NCBI GenBank assembly: GCA_023544605.1
Contig: JAMJFQ010000054.1
Span: forward strand, 1-8,520
DNA length: 8,520 bases
DNA from: ANME-2 cluster archaeon
GTDB taxonomy: Archaea > Halobacteriota > Methanosarcinia > Methanosarcinales > Methanocomedenaceae
Direction of reading: 5' to 3'
Both the position numbers and the translations under genes were made by a program. Shown piece by piece: positions 5,342-8,520 of the stretch. Numbering within the stretch: the stretch's first letter is position 1; every line of letters starts with the position of its first letter. The notes beneath the pieces were generated by a model that saw only the letters and a list, made by a program, of their open reading frames with translations, did no database searches and was not told where the DNA came from.

Positions 5342-5989
5342 ATGACTGTTAACTCCAAGGTAATAGTAAAACTGGGCGGCAGCCTGAAAGACTGCGTTTC
5401 CATCCTCATCCGTCAAATTGATGATCATGCCAAGCAAAAGGACATATCTGTCATCATCGTACCGGGAGGCAGCATATTCGCTGATACTGTAAGGACCTTC
5501 CAGACAGCGTCCGGCATTAGTGAAGATACCGCTCACTGGATGGCGGTTCTGGCGATGGAACAGTATGCTTACTATTTGTCAGAAAGGTCGGGCTTCCCTC
5601 TGACCTCTAAACTGGAGTCGCTGGAGTCCGGGGTGAACATCTTGTTGGCTTACAGGTTGCTGCTACAAGACGACAGCGGTCTGGCACATTCATGGGATGT
5701 GACCTCAGATACTATATCTGCCTGGGTGGCCAGGAAAACAGGTGCCAGGTTGATAAAGGCAACTGATGTGGACGGCATCTACCTTGATGGGAAACTGGTG
5801 CCGCAAGTCCATACCAGCGACCTGTTGGAAAGGGAGGAGACATGTGTGGACAGAGGTCTTCCAGCCTTTCTGGTGCGAAATGGGATGGACTGCATGGTGG
5901 TCAACGGCAGGTATCCTGAGCGTGTACTGGCTGCTTTGGAGGGTGACATTGACTCTGGTACACAGATACTCGGAAAGAACAAGCTTTAA
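5342..5989 (+). CDS. mfnE: Probable [5-(aminomethyl)furan-3-yl]methyl phosphate kinase (methanofuran biosynthesis)
   Basis: An amino-acid-kinase-fold enzyme of 215 residues. Residues 7-15 (VIVKLGGSL) are the nucleotide-phosphate-binding start, 37-51 (VIIVPGGSIFADTVR) the second glycine loop, 117-130 (SWDVTSDTISAWVA) and 139-147 (KATDVDGIY) the substrate and ATP-site motifs of the fold. The compact size, WDVTSD block and archaeal setting match the family that phosphorylates the aminomethylfuran phosphate intermediate to its diphosphate before coupling to tyramine in methanofuran synthesis. Methanofuran is the first C1 carrier of methanogenesis, so the gene suggests a methanogen or anaerobic methanotroph. 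It leads an operon with the Zn-ribbon and EF-1 beta genes. Confidence is high for the fold and good for the specific substrate. Confidence 0.84.
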   Translation: MTVNSKVIVKLGGSLKDCVSILIRQIDDHAKQKDISVIIVPGGSIFADTVRTFQTASGISEDTAHWMAVLAMEQYAYYLSERSGFPLTSKLESLESGVNILLAYRLLLQDDSGLAHSWDVTSDTISAWVARKTGARLIKATDVDGIYLDGKLVPQVHTSDLLEREETCVDRGLPAFLVRNGMDCMVVNGRYPERVLAALEGDIDSGTQILGKNKL

Positions 5990-6023
5990 GTCCAAATAAT
6001 CATACTTATACCGAACCTCGGAA

Positions 6024-6030
6024 AAAGGAG
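6024..6030 (+). promoter_or_regulatory. Ribosome binding site of the Zn-ribbon gene
   Basis: AAAGGAG, nine bases before the ATG at 6040, in the 50-bp gap after mfnE. It supports the small gene as real. Confidence 0.65.
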
Positions 6031-6039
6031 AATATTAGG

Positions 6040-6207
6040 ATGACACAGAAAGCAGAGTACTGTATATCATGCGGAGTCAAACTCATAGAGAAAGGCTATG
6101 TGCGATTTCCTTGCCCATCATGCGGAAGAGAAATTGGAAGATGTGTGATGTGCCGGCATCAGACCAACCCATATACCTGTCCCAAATGCAAATTCCAGGG
6201 GCCCTGA
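6040..6207 (+). CDS. Small Zn-ribbon (RNA-binding type) protein
   Basis: A 55-residue protein starting MTQKAEYCISCG. Four CxxC pairs at 8/11, 25/28, 35/38 and 47/50 can hold two zinc ions. This is the pattern of the short archaeal Zn-ribbon proteins annotated as RNA-binding and linked to translation. Spacing between the knuckles contains conserved-looking basic and aromatic residues (KGYVRFPCPSCGREIG, TCPKCKF). A good ribosome binding site precedes it. Its TGA stop lies inside the GAGGTGA ribosome binding site of the EF-1 beta gene, implying tight co-expression with the translation machinery. The exact function is not established. Confidence 0.9.
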   Translation: MTQKAEYCISCGVKLIEKGYVRFPCPSCGREIGRCVMCRHQTNPYTCPKCKFQGP

Positions 6208-6212
6208 GGTGA
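6206..6212 (+). promoter_or_regulatory. Ribosome binding site of EF-1 beta overlapping the upstream stop
   Basis: GAGGTGA, four bases before the ATG at 6217; its first two bases are the end of the Zn-ribbon gene's TGA. This arrangement favours translational coupling. Confidence 0.7.
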
Positions 6213-6216
6213 AGAC

Positions 6217-6483
6217 ATGGGGAATGTAGCAGCCAAGATCAAGATCATGCCAGCAGGCGTGGAGACCGACCTGGAAGCATTGAAGGGGAGACTGGAAGCA
6301 GTTGTGCCTGAAGGTGCTAAGCTCCGTGCATTTTCAGAAGAGCCCATAGCTTTTGGGCTTAAAGCCATTATTGCATTAGTGCTTGTGGGAGATATTGAAG
6401 GTGGCACCGAGCAAGTGGAAGAGGCTTTTGCAGCAGTGGATGAGGTGGAGAGCGTTTCAGTTGTAGAACTGGGGCGACTGTAA
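6217..6483 (+). CDS. ef1b: Translation elongation factor aEF-1 beta
   Basis: The guanine-nucleotide exchange factor that recharges EF-1 alpha with GTP. The 88-residue length equals that of archaeal EF-1 beta. The N-terminal strand GNVAAKIKIMPAG, the central EEPIAFGLKAIIALVLV with the conserved P-I-A-F-G-L, and the C-terminal EVESVSVVELGRL are diagnostic. It forms the end of an operon with mfnE and the Zn-ribbon gene; a GC-rich hairpin with T-tract follows about 45 bp later. Nothing unusual is seen in the sequence. Confidence 0.95.
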   Translation: MGNVAAKIKIMPAGVETDLEALKGRLEAVVPEGAKLRAFSEEPIAFGLKAIIALVLVGDIEGGTEQVEEAFAAVDEVESVSVVELGRL

Positions 6484-6526
6484 AATCCCATCACTGGTTC
6501 ACAAAAAATTATCAACATATAGTACC

Positions 6527-6556
6527 GGGGTGACTACACCCCACAGTTATTTTTTT
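6527..6556 (+). terminator. Hairpin plus T-tract between EF-1 beta and tRNA-Ala
   Basis: GGGGTG (6527-6532) and CACCCC (6537-6542) form a 6-bp stem with loop ACTA, followed by seven T residues at 6550-6556 directly before the tRNA. Archaeal RNA polymerase terminates at T-rich tracts, so this probably ends the mfnE operon and separates it from the tRNA. Confidence 0.55.
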
Positions 6557-6628
6557 GGGCTCGTAGATCAGGGGTAGATCGTCACGTTCGCAACGTGAAG
6601 GCCGCGGGTTCGAATCCCGCCGGGTCCA
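6557..6628 (+). tRNA. tRNA-Ala (anticodon CGC)
   Basis: A full 72-nt cloverleaf. The acceptor is GGGCTCG/CGGGTCC with a G3:T70 wobble, the alanine identity element, and discriminator A. The D stem is GATC/GATC. The anticodon stem TCACG/CGTGA closes the loop TTCGCAA, giving anticodon CGC. The T arm is GCGGG-TTCGAAT-CCCGC. No CCA is encoded. An oligo-T tract (6630-6638) follows. It decodes GCG. Confidence 0.97.
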
Positions 6629-6629
6629 C

Positions 6630-6638
6630 TTTCTTTTT
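6630..6638 (+). terminator. Oligo-T terminator after tRNA-Ala
   Basis: TTTCTTTTT begins two bases after the discriminator base, a typical archaeal tRNA transcription stop. Confidence 0.5.
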
Positions 6639-6657
6639 GGTATCATCATTTACCAAA

Positions 6658-6665
6658 GTATTTAT
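6658..6665 (+). promoter_or_regulatory. Possible TATA box of the winged-helix/SAM hydrolase operon
   Basis: GTATTTAT, centred about 35 bases before the ATG at 6697, predicts a start about 9 bases before the codon. Judged by eye. Confidence 0.4.
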
Positions 6666-6696
6666 CAAGTTTGTTACCAATAACCGTTGTGTCATC

Positions 6697-7278
6697 ATGT
6701 CAGAGAAATTTTTCACCACTGTACTGAACCTGCTCAAGGAACGCCAGCTGTCCATCAGCAGCATCGCTCGTGAACTTAAGACCAGTGGATACGACCAGCA
6801 CAGGCTCATTATTACAGGATACCTGAGGGCACTATATGACACAGGCTTTCTTGAAGAGGTGGAAATCCCCCCATCAAAGGTGTATACCTACAATCACAGG
6901 AGGCAGGAGAAGGATATCTACCTGATGCTGGAGAACCACCTGAAGGATGTGGATTCGGAATACAGGTTCCCTGTGGCTGTGTATATCTTAACCAGCCTGT
7001 TCAACCGTCCCTGTTTCAGGTATGAATTGAACCTGATGGAGATAACTCCTAAGTCCAGTACCTATGTCAGGGAATCCAATGATGAACGTCTCAAGGAATA
7101 CCGAGACGGTATTAGCCGGTTCACTATTCCTGCCGGAGATAAGGCCTATGAGATGAAAGATACTGATGTGAATATTGCGTCACAGGGGTCTGAGATCATA
7201 TTTGGCATAATGAAAGAAAGGCTGGACCTGACAGGATTGAAATCTAAGTACCATGCCACACGGATATCTGATTATTGA
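6697..7278 (+). CDS. Winged-helix DNA-binding protein (probable transcription regulator)
   Basis: A 193-residue protein starting MSEKFFTTVLNLLKERQ. Residues ~5-65 form a winged helix-turn-helix: helix 1 (TTVLNLLKE), the turn (LSISSIARELKTSG), the recognition helix (QHRLIITGYLRALYDTG) and a wing (LEEVEIPPSKVYTY). The remaining part is a mostly helical domain without a motif I recognise, possibly for ligand sensing or dimerisation. The ATG at 6697 is chosen because the in-frame extension upstream runs through tRNA-Ala; GTATTTAT at 6658-6665 could be the TATA box, giving a leader of about 9 bases. It stops 32 bp before the SAM hydrolase gene, so it is likely co-transcribed with it. Whether it regulates that gene is unknown. 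Confidence 0.8.
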   Translation: MSEKFFTTVLNLLKERQLSISSIARELKTSGYDQHRLIITGYLRALYDTGFLEEVEIPPSKVYTYNHRRQEKDIYLMLENHLKDVDSEYRFPVAVYILTSLFNRPCFRYELNLMEITPKSSTYVRESNDERLKEYRDGISRFTIPAGDKAYEMKDTDVNIASQGSEIIFGIMKERLDLTGLKSKYHATRISDY

Positions 7279-7298
7279 ATGGAATAACAATCCATAAT

Positions 7299-7306
7299 GG
7301 GTGATC
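7299..7306 (+). promoter_or_regulatory. Ribosome binding site of the SAM hydrolase gene
   Basis: GGGTGATC, an excellent complement to the archaeal 16S 3' end, four bases before the ATG at 7311. It fixes this start. Confidence 0.65.
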
Positions 7307-7310
7307 TCAC

Positions 7311-8105
7311 ATGGCTGTAATCTCAATGCTCTCTGACTTCGGCCACCTTTATCCTGCCCAGATGAAAGCCGTTATTTTACGTATCAATCCTTCAGCCGTA
7401 CTGGTGGATATCTCCCACCATATACCGGCCCAGGGCATTAAAGCCGGGGCCTTTGCCCTGATGGTCTCGGCACCATATTTCCCTGAAGGTACGGTGCACC
7501 TGGCTGTGGTCGACCCGGGTGTGGGCACATCCCGCCGTCCCATTGTAGTAGAATCAGGGGCACATTTGTTTGTGGGGCCGGACAACGGCCTGTTGATACC
7601 GGCTGCTTTCAAGTTGTCACAGGATTTCAAGGTATGGGAGATCACTAACCCAGAACTATTCTTAATCCTATCCTCCACATTCCACGGCCGGGATATATTT
7701 GCTCCTGTTGCGGCCCGGCTTTCCTTGGGAATGGCAGCGTCAGATGTGGGGAATGAGATTGCGGATTTTGTGGAACTGGATTTAGGGACTCTGCAGGTCA
7801 TTGATGGGAAGGTGCGGGGGCAAGTTGTCTATGTGGACAGTTTTGGTAATGTGATCACCAATATACCGGGCGAGTTTGTGATTAAACGATTCAAATTCGG
7901 CGATATGCTGGATATTTGCGGCACCACCATGCCTTTTGTGCATACCTACATCAGTGTGAAGGAAGGTGCACCACTTGCGTTGGTTGGCAGCCATGGCTAC
8001 CTGGAGATATCGGTAAATTTGGGTAATGCTGTCGAATTGCTTGAACTGGACATTGGGGATATTTTTGACCTAATTCCTTTTAATTCAGGACCATTTGTGA
8101 AATAA
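7311..8105 (+). CDS. S-adenosylmethionine hydrolase (adenosine-forming), DUF62 family
   Basis: An enzyme of the SAM hydroxide adenosyltransferase family that uses water to split SAM into adenosine and methionine. The 264 residues match the family. The catalytic triad known from archaeal members is present: Asp68 in VDPGVGTSRRP, Arg75 in the same motif and His125 in FHGRDIF. GPDNGLL at 89-95 and VVYVDSFGNVITNI at 172-185 bind adenosine. The N-terminal block reads SDFGHLYPAQMKAVI; compared with the common DFGxxDxYVxxMK form it is about two residues shorter and lacks the second Asp, probably a lineage variant. Chlorinase/fluorinase relatives differ in the halide site, and the Arg/His pair argues for hydrolase. 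It follows the winged-helix gene by 32 bp. Why cells hydrolyse SAM is not settled. Confidence 0.92.
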   Translation: MAVISMLSDFGHLYPAQMKAVILRINPSAVLVDISHHIPAQGIKAGAFALMVSAPYFPEGTVHLAVVDPGVGTSRRPIVVESGAHLFVGPDNGLLIPAAFKLSQDFKVWEITNPELFLILSSTFHGRDIFAPVAARLSLGMAASDVGNEIADFVELDLGTLQVIDGKVRGQVVYVDSFGNVITNIPGEFVIKRFKFGDMLDICGTTMPFVHTYISVKEGAPLALVGSHGYLEISVNLGNAVELLELDIGDIFDLIPFNSGPFVK

Positions 8106-8410
8106 ATGTGAAAATGTAAAATACTTAAATAGGTATATTTATGGATAAATGTCACATTATTAGAGTATATATAAAATATACAGTTGATTTACCGATAATA
8201 TTGTATAATGGGTCCAATTAATCCATTAATTTATAAAATAAACTCTAAGAAAAGACGGATATGGTAAAATCGAAATGTTAACATTTATGGTAGTTCCGAG
8301 ATTTCGCACTACCGTGTTACTATCCATTTCCCATCAATCCGCATTTCTAAGATTATATGGCTGCGTATTGAATATTAATATATGCATATCCCATCTGAAA
8401 AATAAGTAGG
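8106..8410. other. AT-rich convergent intergenic region, no gene seen
   Basis: About 305 bp between the SAM hydrolase gene and the oppositely oriented tRNA-Ser. No convincing reading frame is present on either strand. It contains a 14-bp perfect palindrome (AAATGTTAACATTT, 8273-8286), a hairpin GGTAGT...ACTACC close after it (about 8289-8313), and GTATAT/ATATAC around 8166-8182. The A-run at 8398-8402 is a T-tract on the minus strand just past tRNA-Ser and probably ends its transcription. Confidence 0.5.
8273..8286. repeat. 14-bp perfect palindrome
   Basis: AAATGTTAACATTT is its own reverse complement and could be an operator-like dimer site. It lies between convergent genes and not at a promoter, so its significance is doubtful. 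Confidence 0.3.
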
Positions 8411-8520
8411 CGCCGGGGTTGGGATTCGAACCCAAGTGTACCAGAAGATACAACAGGTCTCGAGCCTGCCGCATATAGACTCCAAAGAGTCACACGGCTC
8501 CGTTGGATTAGTCCGCTCTG
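8411..8520 (-). tRNA. tRNA-Ser (anticodon CGA) with D-arm intron, 5' end outside the window
   Basis: The minus strand shows the anticodon stem GCAGG/CCTGT around CTCGAGA (anticodon CGA) and a long class II variable arm TGTATC-TTCT-GGTACA. The T arm is TTGGG-TTCGAAT-CCCAA, the acceptor 3' strand CCCCGGC, and the discriminator G. Between the D loop (AGCGGACTA, with G18-G19) and the 3' D strand (ATGC) are 34 extra bases. Removing 8475-8508 gives CAGAGCGGACTAATGCG followed by the anticodon stem, a normal serine D arm in which C11-G24 and A12-T23 pair. The first ten bases of the mature tRNA lie past 8520; the expected acceptor strand is GCCGGGG. It decodes UCG. Confidence 0.88.
8475..8508 (-). other. 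34-nt tRNA intron with bulge-helix-bulge splice sites
   Basis: On the minus strand exon bases GGAC (8514-8511) pair with intron GTCT (8480-8477) as a 4-bp central helix. A 3-base bulge TAA (8510-8508) and a 3-base bulge ATA (8476-8474) flank it on opposite strands. Beyond it, intron TCCAA (8507-8503) pairs perfectly with TTGGA (8485-8481). Cutting after the second base of each bulge removes 8475-8508 and joins A21 to A22. The outer exon helix is weak (about two pairs, G5-C50 type), so this is a slightly relaxed motif. Confidence 0.78.

Noticed and set aside
6595..6696. In-frame N-terminal extension of the winged-helix protein (34 residues)
   Set aside because: It runs through the anticodon and T arms of tRNA-Ala and its terminator; the ATG at 6697 begins the recognisable domain.
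8287..8315. Possible small RNA hairpin (GGTAGT...ACTACC) in the last intergenic region
   Set aside because: The stem is short and interrupted, with no promoter or terminator clearly tied to it; kept only as a note within the intergenic entry.
8468..8498. Alternative fold of tRNA-Ser with a 5' end at GCCGTGT (8498) inside the window, or a GCCG/CGGC stem
   Set aside because: GCCGTGT pairs with CCCCGGC with two mismatches, and the following sequence gives no T8, A14 or G18-G19 D arm. Removing the 34-nt intron gives a far better D arm. The GCCG/CGGC pairing may compete in the precursor but does not make a tRNA.
1..8520. CRISPR array, transposase, integrase or origin
   Set aside because: No regularly spaced repeats, no DDE or tyrosine recombinase motifs, and no origin-like repeat cluster were seen.

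Overview
The window looks like chromosomal DNA of a methanogenic or methane-oxidising euryarchaeon of the Methanosarcinales type. Evidence for this: a probable methanofuran-biosynthesis kinase (MfnE), an archaeal EF-1 beta, a small four-CxxC Zn-ribbon protein, a ferredoxin-dependent disulfide reductase with a rubredoxin domain, tRNA genes without encoded CCA, TATA-box promoters placed for leaderless or short-leader mRNAs, and GGTGA-type ribosome binding sites. The species cannot be named from the sequence alone.

Layout. 2-400 (+): 3' part of a ferredoxin:disulfide reductase. 415-486 (-): tRNA-Arg(GCG). 541-930 (-): small two-helix membrane protein with a charged C-terminal helix. 946-3283 is an AT-rich, accessory-looking stretch. 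It holds a carA (carbamoyl-phosphate synthase small subunit) relic cut at both ends and interrupted by a stop, a long imperfect palindrome, a TPR-like small protein, a ribbon-helix-helix (RHH) protein and an unrecognised 125-residue protein. Two ~60-bp direct repeats (979-1040 and 2399-2460) bracket the carA relic and the TPR gene. The second copy contains the last codons of the RHH gene, and the first copy carries the same nine-codon tail without the rest of the gene. 3284-5232 (-): a metallo-beta-lactamase-fold hydrolase preceded by a SufS-type cysteine desulfurase, in one operon. 5342-6483 (+), divergent from it: mfnE, Zn-ribbon protein, aEF-1 beta. 6557-6628 (+): tRNA-Ala(CGC). 6697-8105 (+): winged-helix protein and SAM hydrolase (DUF62), apparently co-transcribed. 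8106-8410: AT-rich convergent intergenic region. 8411-8520 (-): tRNA-Ser(CGA), running off the window.

How the genes relate. The core genes serve sulfur mobilisation (SufS), redox control of thiols (FTR/rubredoxin), C1 cofactor synthesis (MfnE), translation (Zn-ribbon, EF-1 beta, tRNAs) and adenosyl metabolism (SAM hydrolase). They are housekeeping blocks separated by a recombination-scarred island.

The most interesting observations are: (1) a 34-nt intron in the D arm of tRNA-Ser(CGA), with a near-canonical bulge-helix-bulge splice structure whose removal restores a textbook D arm; (2) the direct-repeat-bracketed carA relic; (3) an apparent AUA start codon, with an excellent Shine-Dalgarno sequence, for the metallo-hydrolase. 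No CRISPR array, transposase or integrase was seen.
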